Counted from the first letter of the stretch, positions 16,921 to 25,497 are shown. The stretch: DNA of 64,000 bases from Streptomyces sp. NBC_00457 (GCF_036014015.1 NZ_CP107905.1:682001-746000), one strand, 5' to 3'. A program made the numbers and translations. Notes: generated by a model from the sequence alone, not told the origin.

Positions 16921-16951
16921 AGGGGGCCGGGAGCGGTGCTCCCGGCCCCCT
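16921..16951. terminator. Bidirectional hairpin between fprA and DM13 gene
   Basis: 14-bp perfect arms 16921-16934 and 16938-16951, 3-nt loop, followed by TT. It lies between convergent genes. Confidence 0.85.
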
Positions 16952-16964
16952 TGCGCTCACCGCG

Positions 16965-17543
16965 TCAGGCGGACCTGAGTTCGGCGGCTCCGAAGGAGAC
17001 GTCGAACCGGTCGCACCAGATGCTGACGCTGCTGTACTTGGCGGGGTCGACCTCCTTGGGCAGGGCGTAGTTCTGGCTGCCCTTGTTGCCCTTGAGCTTG
17101 CCGAGGCTGACGTACTTGCCGTCGTCGAAGACGCGCCACCCGGCGACGCCCTCCTTCACCGGCGCGTCGGTCAGCCACACGCGCAGGTCCGGACCGTTGC
17201 TGGTGTCCAGGCTCTCCAGCCGTACGACATGGGAGCCGTCGGCCAGTCGTACGAGCTTCACCGTGCCCGAGGTGGCGTGCTCGTGGCTGATCAACTCGCC
17301 CTTGGCCAGCGTCTGCGGCTCCTGCGCCACCGGGGACGGCACCGCCTCGGCCGACGCGGAAGAGGACGGGGCCGGGGACGAGGACGAGGACGGGGCGACC
17401 TCGGGAAGCGCCTCCACCACCGTCTCGTCCTGCCATAGCTTCCACGGCTGGAACCAGTACAGCCCCGCACCGACTCCGGCGAACGCCACCACCAGCGCCC
17501 CGATGACCCATGGCTTCGTCAGTACCTTGCGCACGCGCCCCAT
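16965..17543 (-). CDS. Membrane-anchored DM13-domain protein
   Basis: 192 aa from the ATG at 17543 (an open frame continues upstream but adds only Arg/Gly-rich sequence). One N-terminal membrane anchor (about 13-30, VIGALVVAFAGVGAGLYW), a Ser/Pro/Ala-rich linker (about 48-75), then an extracytoplasmic DM13 domain (about 85-190) with TVKLVRLADGSHVVRLESL, DLRVWLTDAP and the closing SIWCDRFDVSFGAAEL containing the conserved Cys. DM13 domains are thought to act in redox or electron transfer at the cell surface; the partner is unknown. Monocistronic. Confidence 0.8.
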   Translation of the reverse strand: MGRVRKVLTKPWVIGALVVAFAGVGAGLYWFQPWKLWQDETVVEALPEVAPSSSSSPAPSSSASAEAVPSPVAQEPQTLAKGELISHEHATSGTVKLVRLADGSHVVRLESLDTSNGPDLRVWLTDAPVKEGVAGWRVFDDGKYVSLGKLKGNKGSQNYALPKEVDPAKYSSVSIWCDRFDVSFGAAELRSA

Positions 17544-17888
17544 CCCGCCCCACTTCCTAAGAACTGCCTGTCGCCCCCATTTCAGCGGACCGGGGCGCCC
17601 TCGCACATGTAACAGGTGATGACGGAAGTCTTACGTCGATGTCCAGGGCGGCGAACAGGACCCGCCCCAATGCGGATGGTGGGCCAGCCCTGTTCGCCGG
17701 GAGTCATTGTCACGGTCGGGCAGGGTCCGGGCCATGAGTGAAGGGCCGCCCGCCGAAGTGCGACGATCACACCCCGTGTGCGTTTCGCGCCTCCCGTGTG
17801 CCCACACGGGCGGGACCCCGCGTGTTCCAGCTCGACCTGCGGCGACGATACTGGCAGTTGTACGGTCACCTCGCATACAGATGGACTC
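17544..17888. other. 345-bp divergent intergenic region
   Basis: No gene found. It holds the divergent promoters of the DM13 gene and the unknown gene at 17889. A conspicuous inverted repeat, CCCGTGTG (17793-17800) and CACACGGG (17803-17810) with a 2-nt centre, lies 79 bp before the start of the gene at 17889 and is a candidate operator. Short open frames here lack ribosome sites and coding bias. Confidence 0.4.
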
Positions 17889-18995
17889 ATGACGACCACC
17901 CCCGCCGTCCACTCCACGATTCCGTCCACCGTGTGGCTCGCCCGCGGCCGCTACGCCGGACCCGACGCGGACGCCGTCGTCCGGCTCACGCTCCGACGGC
18001 GCAAGCAGAACGGGGTCCTGGACGACCACCTCGAGGTCACCGAGGACGCCCCCGAAGGAATCTTCGAGGCCCGATGGCAGGTCGCCGACGCCGTGACCGT
18101 ACGGGCCCGGCTGACGTTCGCCCCCGATTCCGAGGACGGACGGGAGTGGGTCCTGGTCGCGGAGGCGGACCGGCCGTGGGACCCCGACTGGCCCTCCCCT
18201 GTCACCATGTTCTGGCCCGAGGCACCGGATTCCGCCTGGGACCTCGAGCCGGTCACCGGACTGCGCTTCCGGGACGCCAACCGCCTGCCCGCGGACGACA
18301 AGGCCCTGCGACGCGTCCTGCGGGACTCCGTGCGCGGCAGCTGGGGCATCCACATCGTCGTCCACGAGGCCATGACCCCCGACGAGCGCGGACTGCTGCC
18401 GCTGGCCCGGCTGCTGCCGCCGAGCCTGCGGCACTGCGTGGTCGAGCACCGCGCCGCGCCGCAGCAGCTGCGCGCGGTGAACTGGGCGCTGCGCGAGTTC
18501 GGCGTGGAGGTGCCGCGTGGCGGCGCCGTCGTGCTGTCCAAGGCGCCGGCCCGCGACGGGGACGACGCCCAGGACCTGGCCGTACGCAGCGTCTTCCTGG
18601 ACGGGTCGGAGCCGACGGAACTGATCGACATCCTGACGCGGTACGCCGCTTCCGCCCGGCCGCTGCCGGACGGCGCCGAAGCGGCCATCAGCGCCTTCCG
18701 GGAGGGCTGGCGGCTGCTGACGGTCGAAGAGGACCTCGTGCGCCAGCGCAAGTTGGTGGCCATGTACGCCGACGCACTCGAAGCCATGACGAAGTCCCGG
18801 GATCTGTACCGGGAGGCGGCCGAGCGCGCCAACGAGGCACTGGCCGCGTACCGGGAGTCCTCCGCCGCCGCACTCCAGGAACCGGTCACGCCCGACGGGC
18901 ACGCCAACTCCCCGCTCCAGCAGCTGACGCGCACGTTCGGACGCCTCAAGGGCACTGCCAGAGCACGGCGGCGCGAGGAGGACGACGCCGGCTGA
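17889..18995 (+). CDS. Protein of unknown function with C-terminal coiled coil
   Basis: I do not recognise a family. 368 aa, soluble, acidic. The N-terminal 60% is predicted alpha/beta (VWLARGRYAGPDADAVVRLTLRRRK, a beta-rich start; WGIHIVVHEAMTPDERGLLPLARLLP; CVVEHRAAPQQLRAVNWALREFGVEVP), and residues about 270-345 are a long charged helix with heptad-like spacing (VEEDLVRQRKLVAMYADALEAMTKSRDLYREAAERANEAL), suggesting dimerisation. No signal peptide or membrane helix. It converges on the membrane gene at 20039-19008 with only 12 nt between the stops. Start at 17889 is the only ATG that keeps the beta-rich N-terminus; there is no strong ribosome site. Function not assignable. Confidence 0.7.
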   Translation: MTTTPAVHSTIPSTVWLARGRYAGPDADAVVRLTLRRRKQNGVLDDHLEVTEDAPEGIFEARWQVADAVTVRARLTFAPDSEDGREWVLVAEADRPWDPDWPSPVTMFWPEAPDSAWDLEPVTGLRFRDANRLPADDKALRRVLRDSVRGSWGIHIVVHEAMTPDERGLLPLARLLPPSLRHCVVEHRAAPQQLRAVNWALREFGVEVPRGGAVVLSKAPARDGDDAQDLAVRSVFLDGSEPTELIDILTRYAASARPLPDGAEAAISAFREGWRLLTVEEDLVRQRKLVAMYADALEAMTKSRDLYREAAERANEALAAYRESSAAALQEPVTPDGHANSPLQQLTRTFGRLKGTARARRREEDDAG

Positions 18996-19007
18996 GCAGG
19001 GCCGGCG

Positions 19008-20039
19008 TCAGTCGCCCGTACGGTGCGCCTGCGCCGTACGGGGCGCGTCGGCCGCGCGCTGCGCCTCCGCCATCAGTCGTGCCACCGAGTCCGCGCCGGG
19101 TGACTGTGCCGCCAGGTTCACCAGCAGGGCGATCAGCGCGGCCAGTGCCGCGCATACGGCGGTCAGGCCGGTGGCCCAGCTCGGTGCGAGGGTGAGATCC
19201 AGTGCCCAGGACAGGTCGGGCGAGTCCAGCCAGGCCTCGAAGACCTGGGTCGCGGCCAGCGCCGCCGGGACCACGACGGCTGCCGCCAGCAGGGGCAGCG
19301 CGGCCCGCACGGTCAGCAGCAGGGCCAGGAACAGGCACAGGGCCGACACGCCGAGCGCGAAGCCGTACACCTGCGGCGAGGCGCCGTCGCGTTGCGGCGG
19401 GAACCAGAGCAGGCCGCAGACGGCGAGCGCCGCGACGGAGAGCCGACTCGGCCAGCGGGGCGCCCTGTTGACCGAGGGCGGGCGACCGGGAGGCGGCGGA
19501 GGGACGGCGCCCAGGGTCGGTGCGCCCTCGGGTCCCTGGCCGAACGGCGGCCAGTCGGGCGGCTCGTCGACGCTCTCCGCGCTGCGCGCGACGGCCAGCC
19601 GCCCGATCAGCTCCACGAGTTCCTCGACGGGCCGCCCGGTCGCGACCGCCCGTATGGCCTCCTGCCCGCAGTGGGGTTCCAGGGGCGCCCGGTGCATCAG
19701 GTCCATCAGCCGGGTCACCTCCTCCACCGGACGGGCCCCCGCCGCGGCGCGGATCGCCTCGTCCGCGCAGCCGGCGTCGCGCGGCGGCCGGGTCAGCAGG
19801 ATGACGAGCCGGGTGACGTCCTCCACGGACCGGGTCACTCCCACCGCGCGAAGCGCGTCCACCGTGGCCTGCGCGTACTGCGGTGACTGCTCCAACAGCG
19901 TGATGAGGTGGGCGACCTCTTCCAGGGGCCGGTCGGCGACGGCGGCCTGTACGAGGCCGCCGAGCGGATCGCCGTACCGCGCCCCTGTGGCAGGTATCAC
20001 ATGTTCGTTCGAACCCGGCGATGCGGAACTGGTCGTCAT
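19008..20039 (-). CDS. Repeat-containing four-helix membrane protein, unknown function
   Basis: 343 aa from an ATG at 20039 with AGGGAG six nt upstream. Residues about 20-160 hold four to five degenerate ~33-residue helical repeats, each with a (R/K)-P/S-(L/V)-E-(E/D)-V-(A/T)-(H/R)-L core followed by about 15 residues and a second helix ending DALRAVG, EAIRAAAGA, EAIRAVATG. After a Pro-rich linker come four membrane helices (about 205-330). The repeat block should be cytosolic and could bind protein or nucleotide; I know of no function. It converges with the unknown coiled-coil gene. Confidence 0.7.
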   Translation of the reverse strand: MTTSSASPGSNEHVIPATGARYGDPLGGLVQAAVADRPLEEVAHLITLLEQSPQYAQATVDALRAVGVTRSVEDVTRLVILLTRPPRDAGCADEAIRAAAGARPVEEVTRLMDLMHRAPLEPHCGQEAIRAVATGRPVEELVELIGRLAVARSAESVDEPPDWPPFGQGPEGAPTLGAVPPPPPGRPPSVNRAPRWPSRLSVAALAVCGLLWFPPQRDGASPQVYGFALGVSALCLFLALLLTVRAALPLLAAAVVVPAALAATQVFEAWLDSPDLSWALDLTLAPSWATGLTAVCAALAALIALLVNLAAQSPGADSVARLMAEAQRAADAPRTAQAHRTGD

Positions 20040-20238
20040 GGTCGGCTCCCTGGGAAGAGTGCGGTTGCTCTCGCGCCCCCGACGCGCGACACGCGACGTA
20101 TCGCTGACCATTCCAGGCGCACGCGCGGCACCCTGCCACTCAGGTGGGCCACAGGTATGACTGTCCTCACCCCGGCAGGCGATACAAGCACCGCAAACGG
20201 GCAATCCGCATAGAAGAAGCCCGGCGCGAGGAGGTTCC

Positions 20239-20535
20239 GTGGATTCGACCACTGAATGGATCGTCGTGGCGGCGGTCCTGGCGGCGGCCCTGCTGACCGT
20301 GGCCGTCGCCCTGCTGGTGCGGCTGGTCCGGGCCCGGCGCGCGCTGCGCCGGGCGGGACTGCCGACCGGGCCACGCTGGGTGTTCTGGGGTGCCCTGCTC
20401 TACTTTGTGCTGCCCACCGACCTGGTGCCGGACCCGGTGTACCTGGACGACATCGGCGTACTGCTCCTCGCCCTGCGCTCCCTGCGCGCGCCCCTCGGCC
20501 CTTCGCGCGCCGACCGCCGGAATGGTCCCGCCTGA
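20239..20535 (+). CDS. YkvA-like DUF1232 membrane protein
   Basis: 98 aa, GTG start with GAGGAGG nine nt upstream. One N-terminal helix (about 8-28) then VFWGALLYFVLPTDLVPDPVYLDDIGVLLLALR, the DUF1232 hallmark (LYFVLPTDLVPD...DD.G). Small integral membrane protein of unknown role, widespread in bacteria. It lies upstream of the graspetide genes with 177 nt between and probably has its own promoter. Confidence 0.85.
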   Translation: MDSTTEWIVVAAVLAAALLTVAVALLVRLVRARRALRRAGLPTGPRWVFWGALLYFVLPTDLVPDPVYLDDIGVLLLALRSLRAPLGPSRADRRNGPA

Positions 20536-20594
20536 ACCCGAGGACGTCTTTTCGCGTCTCAAGAACGGGAACTGACTGTGACTACGCAGCGTAA

Positions 20595-20622
20595 GGAAAC
20601 CATTCACTCGTTCGATTCGTAT
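20595..20622 (+). promoter_or_regulatory. Possible ECF-type promoter before the graspetide precursor
   Basis: GGAAAC (20595-20600) and CGTA (20618-20621) are 17 nt apart, close to the GGAAC-N16-CGT arrangement of Streptomyces ECF sigma promoters, and the surrounding 40 bases are distinctly AT-rich. It lies about 90 bp upstream of the precursor. Pattern match only. Confidence 0.25.
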
Positions 20623-20712
20623 AAGTCTCTGGAAAACGAAGGAAGTCGGCGGACCATGCCTTGCCGCCAGCCGACCGCAGCTGATCGGCACAGCACCGAC
20701 GAGGGAGAGACG

Positions 20713-20904
20713 ATGCAACCGTTCACGCTCAACTACGCACGTCCGGCAGCAGAGTTGGAAGTCACCACTCCGTACATCTATGACTCCGGACTGCAGTTGA
20801 ACGTGCTCATGGACGGGCGGATAGCCGCCCGCGACTTCGCCCTGATGAGGGAACTGGGGACCACGACGTCGACCGCGGGCTCGAAGACTCACTTCGACGA
20901 CTGA
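20713..20904 (+). CDS. Graspetide-type RiPP precursor (ATP-grasp target peptide)
   Basis: 63 aa. ATG at 20713 with GAGGGAGAG just upstream; an open frame continuing 45 codons upstream has no such site. The leader (about 1-47) has PFTLNYARPA and a YIYDSGLQLNVLMDGR block; the tail LGTTTSTAGSKTHFDD (48-63) is rich in Thr/Ser followed by two Asp, the composition expected for omega-ester cross-links between hydroxyl and carboxylate side chains. The motif set matches the ATP-grasp-target peptides that accompany SAV_5884-type maturases. The ligase gene starts 16 nt later, so the two are cotranscribed. No Cys, hence not a lanthipeptide. The mature product and any cleavage site are unknown. Confidence 0.85.
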   Translation: MQPFTLNYARPAAELEVTTPYIYDSGLQLNVLMDGRIAARDFALMRELGTTTSTAGSKTHFDD

Positions 20905-20920
20905 ACACGGACCGGCGACG

Positions 20921-21898
20921 ATGACCGTCCTGATCCTCACGTCCGAAGCGGATGTGACGGCCGACCTGGTGGTGGTGCACCTCAACGTGTCCGGGGTACC
21001 GGTGATCCGGCTCGACCCGGCCGACCTGACCGGCGATGTCGGGCTGTCCGGGGAGTATGTGCACGGTGGGTTCCGCGGCCATCTGTCGGCCGGGGGGCGG
21101 CTGGTGAGCATCGAGGGGGTGCGCTCGATCTGGGTGCGCAGGCCGGGGGCCGCGGCCACGCGCGCCCCCGCGCCGTCCTCCTGGCTGACGGAGGAGGCAT
21201 CACAGGCTCTGTACGGCATGCTCCGCGGTTCGGACGCGCGCTGGATGAACCATCCGGACGCGGCCCGCCGCGCCCGCCACAAGCCGTGGCAGCTCCGGCT
21301 GGCCCAGCGGTGCGGCCTGCCCGTGCCGGCCACCTTGATCACGACGTTCCCGCAGGCCGCCCGCGAGTTCTCCGAGCGCTACCCCGATCTGGTCGTCAAG
21401 CCGGTCTCCGGGGCGCACCCGCAGGACCCGCCGCGGGCGGTGCCGACCAGCAGGGTGGCACCCGGCACGGACTTCGCCGCCGTCGCGTTCGGTCCCACCC
21501 TGCTGCAACGGCGTATCGCCAAGCGGGCCGACATCCGCCTCACGGCCGTCGGCGACCGGATGCTCGCCGCCCGCAAGGTCGCGGACACGGACCCCGACCA
21601 GGTGGACGTCCGCTTCGCCCTCTCCGACTCCCCTTGGCAGGCCGCCGAGGTGCCGCCACGTGTCGCCGCCGCTGTCCGCCTCTACCTCCGTGAGGCGGAA
21701 CTGGCCTACGGCGCCTTCGACTTCGCCGAGGACGCCGACGGCACCTGGTGGTTCCTGGAGTGCAACCAGTCGGGCCAGTTCGGCTTCGTCGAGGTGGACA
21801 CGGGTCAGCCGATCGCCCGGAGCATCGCGGAGTGGCTGGCGCAACCGGGTCCGGAACGGCGCTCGCAGGTCAACGGCACGAACAGGGCGGCTTCTTGA
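20921..21898 (+). CDS. ATP-grasp RiPP maturase, SAV_5884 family
   Basis: 325 aa. N-terminal pre-ATP-grasp domain (ILTSEADVTADLVVVHLNVSGVPVIRLDPADLT) then an ATP-grasp fold: nucleotide lysines in HKPWQLRLA and DLVVKPVSG, the QRRIAKRADIRLTAVGDRMLAARK strand pair, and the metal-binding Asp and Glu/Asn in DFAEDADGTWWFLECNQSGQFGFVE. It should activate Asp carboxylates of the peptide encoded 16 nt upstream by phosphorylation and condense them with Ser/Thr or Lys side chains. Cytosolic. The stop is followed 27 nt later by the convergent small gene at 22144-21926. No adjacent methyltransferase, protease or exporter was recognised. Confidence 0.9.
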   Translation: MTVLILTSEADVTADLVVVHLNVSGVPVIRLDPADLTGDVGLSGEYVHGGFRGHLSAGGRLVSIEGVRSIWVRRPGAAATRAPAPSSWLTEEASQALYGMLRGSDARWMNHPDAARRARHKPWQLRLAQRCGLPVPATLITTFPQAAREFSERYPDLVVKPVSGAHPQDPPRAVPTSRVAPGTDFAAVAFGPTLLQRRIAKRADIRLTAVGDRMLAARKVADTDPDQVDVRFALSDSPWQAAEVPPRVAAAVRLYLREAELAYGAFDFAEDADGTWWFLECNQSGQFGFVEVDTGQPIARSIAEWLAQPGPERRSQVNGTNRAAS

Positions 21899-21925
21899 CA
21901 GACGGACGGCGGGGCGGCCAGGAGG

Positions 21926-22144
21926 TCAGTGCGGTCGGGGGCCCGGCGGGAGGGCCGAGCGCTGCCACCCCGCGCCCGGATGCGACGGACGTTGCTCGAG
22001 GCCGGGCGCATGCCCGTGGGACTGCAGCGGCCGCATGGCGAACTCCAGTTCCCTGCTGACGCGTTCGGCCTCCCTGCGGGCCTGGGAGGGTACGTCGCCG
22101 CGCTCGGCGACCAGCCGGTCGTAGATGGGGGAATCCTGGAACAC
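21926..22144 (-). CDS. Small conserved-looking protein of unknown function
   Basis: 72 aa, GTG start with a weak ACGGG site. The N-terminus DSPIYDRLVAERGDVPSQARREAERVSRELE is a well-formed amphipathic helical segment of a kind I associate with small Streptomyces hypothetical proteins; the last 25 residues are Pro/Gly-rich and may be disordered. It converges with the ATP-grasp gene. A GCCCAT/ATGGGC inverted repeat occurs in its leader (about 22169-22184). Whether it belongs to the graspetide locus is unknown. Confidence 0.55.
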   Translation of the reverse strand: MFQDSPIYDRLVAERGDVPSQARREAERVSRELEFAMRPLQSHGHAPGLEQRPSHPGAGWQRSALPPGPRPH

Positions 22145-22245
22145 CCGTCAACGTGCCTTTCAATCATGGCCCATGCGTATGGGCACGACTGTCGAGTGTA
22201 GGCGCAGCGGCACACGTGGGCGTGAATTCCGCCGGTGGCTTGACG

Positions 22246-22716
22246 TCAGGCGCCGGTTGTGGAACCGGGCCGGACGATCATGAGGACGGTGACCGTGGCC
22301 CACAGCAGATTGAAGATGCCGGTGAACATGGCGAGTTGGGCGGTGTGCGCGCGCTCCACGGGTCGGCTGGCGCCGAGTTCGCCGAGAAGCTCGTCCTGGC
22401 GAGGCAGCACGAAGGCGACCAGTACGCCCGCCGCCGCGGCGGTCAGGGCGATGGAGGTGATCAGCCAGCCGTCGCCCAGCACACCCATAGCGGCAGCCGT
22501 GGCGAACCCCAGCAGCGGCACCGCCAGTCCGATCCCGGAGTACACGCGGCAGATGCGGTGCAGCATCCGGACGGTGCTCACCGCCGCGGGATCCGGCCCT
22601 TCGCCGTCGGCGTGCGCGCGCCGGGCCGCCGGCGGGAACATGCTGGCGGCGACGGTGACGGGGCCGACGGCGATGATCGCGGCGAGGACGTGCAGGGACA
22701 GCAGGATCTTGGTCAT
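22246..22716 (-). CDS. DUF2269-like four-helix membrane protein
   Basis: 156 aa with four hydrophobic helices (about 3-25, 55-75, 80-105, 125-150). The LHVLAAIIAVGPVTVAASMFPPAARRA start and the Arg-rich loop before helix 2 resemble the DUF2269 predicted integral membrane proteins. No catalytic motif. It is transcribed divergently from the GlxA-like regulator with 178 bp between the starts, so the regulator may control it; this is inferred only from position. Confidence 0.7.
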   Translation of the reverse strand: MTKILLSLHVLAAIIAVGPVTVAASMFPPAARRAHADGEGPDPAAVSTVRMLHRICRVYSGIGLAVPLLGFATAAAMGVLGDGWLITSIALTAAAAGVLVAFVLPRQDELLGELGASRPVERAHTAQLAMFTGIFNLLWATVTVLMIVRPGSTTGA

Positions 22717-22894
22717 CGTGGAGCGTCCAGGGTCGAAGGGCCTCGGGTCCGGTCCACGTTATGGATCTTCGGAGCGACGGCACAGGGGCTGGAATGACAG
22801 CTTTCAACGGATTCTCGCCAAGCCGCACACCAGGCCCTTTCTCGCGTGTTCGCCGGTGAATCAGGGTGGCGGGAATCCGTCTATCGTGGCCTTC

Positions 22895-23860
22895 ATGCAC
22901 AGTGTGGCGATCCTGGTCCTCGACGAGGTGGTGCCGTTCGACATGGCGACACCCCTGCAGGTGTTCGGGCTGACACGGCTGCCCGACGGCCGCCATCCCT
23001 ACCGGGTCCGGCTCTGCGCCGAGTCCCCGGAGGTGCGCACCCACGGTTTCGCGCTGAAGGTCGACGTGGGGCTGGAGGCGCTGGCGGAGGCCGACACCGT
23101 CATCGTGCCGGGCTGCGCCCAGGGCGCGCCTCCCCCGTCCGACCGGGTGGTCACGGCGCTGCGGCAGGCGGCGCAGGCCGGCACCCGGATCGCGTCCGTG
23201 TGCGTCGGCGCGTTCGTGCTGGCGGAGGCCGGGCTGCTGGACGGACAGCGCGCCACCACCCACTGGGTGGCCGCCGATGTGCTGGCCCAGCGCTTCCCGG
23301 ACATCAAGGTGGAGCCGGACGTGCTGTACGTCGACAACGGCCAGATCCTCACCTCGGCCGGCGCCGCCGCCGGACTCGACATGTGCCTGCACATGATCCG
23401 CCGGGACCTGGGGTCGGCCGTCGCCGCGGACGCCGCCCGGCTGTCCGTCATGCCGCTGGAACGGGAGGGCGGCCAGGCCCAGTTCATCGTGCACGAACAC
23501 CCGCCCGTGCCGCGCGGCTCGACGCTGGAGCCGCTGCTGGAGTGGATCGAGGACCACCTCGCCCACGAGATCACTCTGTCCGCGCTGGCGGCGCGCTCCG
23601 GAATGAGCGAGCGCACCTTCAGCCGTCGTTTCCGCGAGCAGACGGGCAGCACGCCCCTGCAGTGGGTGCTCCGGGCGCGGGTGCGGCGGGCCCAGTATCT
23701 GCTGGAGAACAGCGACCATCCGGTCGAACGGGTCGCGCAGCTCGCGGGGTTCGGCTCGGCGACCGCGTTCCGGGAGCGGTTCCGCCGAGTGGTCGGCACC
23801 AGTCCGCAGACCTATCGGGCGGCCTTCCACGGAAAGGCTGGGGCGATGAAGCGTTCCTGA
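22895..23860 (+). CDS. GlxA-family transcriptional regulator (DJ-1/PfpI + AraC HTH)
   Basis: 321 aa. Residues about 1-190 form a DJ-1/PfpI domain (SVAILVLDEVVPFDMATPLQVF; nucleophile elbow ASVCVGAFVLAEAGLLDG; RATTHW), and about 215-315 a two-helix-turn-helix AraC DNA-binding domain (LSALAARSGMSERTFSRRFREQTG, VAQLAGFGSATAFRERFRRVVG). GlxA-like regulators act in catabolism and secondary metabolism, usually as activators; the ligand is unknown. No ribosome site precedes the ATG; a TATCGT hexamer 8 nt upstream suggests a leaderless transcript. The divergent neighbour encodes a small membrane protein. Confidence 0.88.
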   Translation: MHSVAILVLDEVVPFDMATPLQVFGLTRLPDGRHPYRVRLCAESPEVRTHGFALKVDVGLEALAEADTVIVPGCAQGAPPPSDRVVTALRQAAQAGTRIASVCVGAFVLAEAGLLDGQRATTHWVAADVLAQRFPDIKVEPDVLYVDNGQILTSAGAAAGLDMCLHMIRRDLGSAVAADAARLSVMPLEREGGQAQFIVHEHPPVPRGSTLEPLLEWIEDHLAHEITLSALAARSGMSERTFSRRFREQTGSTPLQWVLRARVRRAQYLLENSDHPVERVAQLAGFGSATAFRERFRRVVGTSPQTYRAAFHGKAGAMKRS

Positions 23861-24057
23861 CGCCCTCCCGCACACGGACGCCCATCTTCCGTTTCCTGGC
23901 TCGCACTTGACGCATTGCTGACGATTGCCGCTCGAATCCGACCAACGTCACGACAGACACCCGGTCACGGACGATCCGCCCGAAAACACCCGCTTCCCCG
24001 CGCCACCGCGGGCAGTTGAGCAGGAGGCATCCCCCTCAGTAGGAACGGTCTTCGCCC

Positions 24058-24414
24058 ATGCACGCCTCCCATCGCCTGCTCTGCGGGCTGTACGTCCTCA
24101 CCAGCGCCGGACTCGCCTGGACGGCGGTCCTCGAACTCCTCTGCGGTCTCGTGTGGGCGGCGCTGCTGTTCACGGCCGCCAGTCTCGTCCCGGTCATCGC
24201 CGTCGTACGGGAAACGGTCCTGCACGACGAGCGCCGCACCGTCGCCGCGCTGCGCGCCCAGGCCGCCGCCGCGCGGGGGCGGGGCGACGGAGCCGCCGAC
24301 GAGATCGTCCGCTCGGAGCTGTACGCCGCCTGCTGCGAGCGCTGGTGGACGAGTTGCGGCACCGACCACGACGCGTCCTGCCCGCATCAGATCCCACGAA
24401 GCAGCGCCGCCTGA
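24058..24414 (+). CDS. Small membrane protein with Cys-rich tail
   Basis: 118 aa. Two hydrophobic helices (about 7-27 and 29-50), then a charged helical stretch (about 52-88) and a C-terminal segment AACCERWWTSCGTDHDASCPH with four Cys and two His that could bind a metal or form disulfides on the cytosolic side. I do not recognise a named family. It converges on the HEAT-like gene, six nt between stops. The only ribosome-like sequence is AGGAA 15-19 nt upstream; the start is plausible but not certain. Confidence 0.6.
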   Translation: MHASHRLLCGLYVLTSAGLAWTAVLELLCGLVWAALLFTAASLVPVIAVVRETVLHDERRTVAALRAQAAAARGRGDGAADEIVRSELYAACCERWWTSCGTDHDASCPHQIPRSSAA

Positions 24415-24420
24415 CTGCGA

Positions 24421-24972
24421 TCAGGCCCCTATGGCCCGCGCCAGTTCCGTCGTGGCCTGGGCGATCTCGGCGTCCTCGTCGTTCATCAGCCGCCCCAGTT
24501 CGCCGCGCCTTGCACGCACGGCCTGGCGTGCCTGGCGTTCCCACACCACGGGGTTCTCGCGGTGGTGAAGCAGTTTCGGGTAGACGGCCGCGGTGCTCTC
24601 CCACTGGCGGGCGTCGGCGATGCTCCTGAGCAGCTGGATGATCTGCGCGCGGCAGGTCACATGGGGAAGTTGGGCGAGTTCCCACAGGAAAGGCACGGTG
24701 GCTGGCGTCGCCTGCTCCACCACGAAGCCGTACTGACAAATGCGGGTGCGCAGCTCATCGAGTGCGGAGCGGGCGGTGGCGGCGTCACCCCACGCGACGC
24801 TGTTGAGAAGCAGCGGGATGGCCGCCGCGGAGCCCGTGGAGTCCTTGATCTCGTCCCACGGAACCCGCCCCAGCGCCATCAGGGGCGTGGTGCGTGCCAC
24901 ACCCGTCGGCTGCACGTCTCGCCGCGCTGCCTCGCTCGACGTGTGGCGTGGTAGGTCCGCAGGTGATGACAC
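24421..24972 (-). CDS. HEAT-repeat-like protein of unknown function
   Basis: 183 aa, GTG at 24972 with GGGAG five nt upstream. All-helical, with repeat-like pairs (AAAIPLLLNSVAWGDAATARSALDELRTRI, QATPATVPFLWELAQLPHVTCRAQIIQLLRSI) that look like HEAT/armadillo solenoid units. No catalytic motif or signal. Proteins of this shape often act as immunity or adaptor proteins, but nothing nearby supports a toxin partner. Function unassigned. Confidence 0.65.
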   Translation of the reverse strand: MSSPADLPRHTSSEAARRDVQPTGVARTTPLMALGRVPWDEIKDSTGSAAAIPLLLNSVAWGDAATARSALDELRTRICQYGFVVEQATPATVPFLWELAQLPHVTCRAQIIQLLRSIADARQWESTAAVYPKLLHHRENPVVWERQARQAVRARRGELGRLMNDEDAEIAQATTELARAIGA

Positions 24973-25171
24973 GGCATCTCCCCGATGCGACGTCAGAATG
25001 GGGCGCCGGACGCAGTGTTGACGCCGCAGCTATTATCCACAGCGAACGCCCCTTCGTGCAATTGCACGGGAAATTGCGTGAGAAGCCGGCCGGAGCGGGT
25101 AGGACCGTCGCAATGCCCCATGCGCAGGGACATCGGTCGTGAACAGCATCTTGAACAGCGAGGAGACTGCG

Positions 25172-25402
25172 GTGCCACCAGTACACAACGGAGTGCGGGC
25201 CAGTTCACTGGACGCCCGCTGGATCAAGAGCCGGCACAGCAACGCCGAGGGCAACTGCGTCGAGATCGCCACACTCGTCGACGGAGGTGTCGCGCTGCGC
25301 AACTCCCGCGACCCCGACGGTCCCGCACTGGTCTACACGGCGGCCGAGTTGGCGGCTTTCCTGGCCGGGGCGAAGGACGGCGAGTTCGACCATCTGCTGT
25401 AG
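25172..25402 (+). CDS. DUF397 protein
   Basis: 76 aa. The GTG at 25172 has GAGGAG seven nt upstream; an in-frame GTG at 25139 with AGGGA is an alternative. DUF397 signature: RWIKSRHSNAEGNCVEIATL...VALRNSRDPDGPALVYTAAELAAFLAGAKDGEFD. These small proteins are nearly always encoded beside an Scr1-type HTH regulator, here 95 nt downstream on the same strand, and probably form a regulator/partner pair in development or antibiotic control. Confidence 0.9.
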   Translation: MPPVHNGVRASSLDARWIKSRHSNAEGNCVEIATLVDGGVALRNSRDPDGPALVYTAAELAAFLAGAKDGEFDHLL

Positions 25403-25497
25403 CCGGACCGGTCAACTCCCTTGCTGCGACGGGCATGCCGCAGGTATGTACGGTGCGATAAGGTGAGTCACCCTCATGCCGGTCCGCGGGAGTCAGG

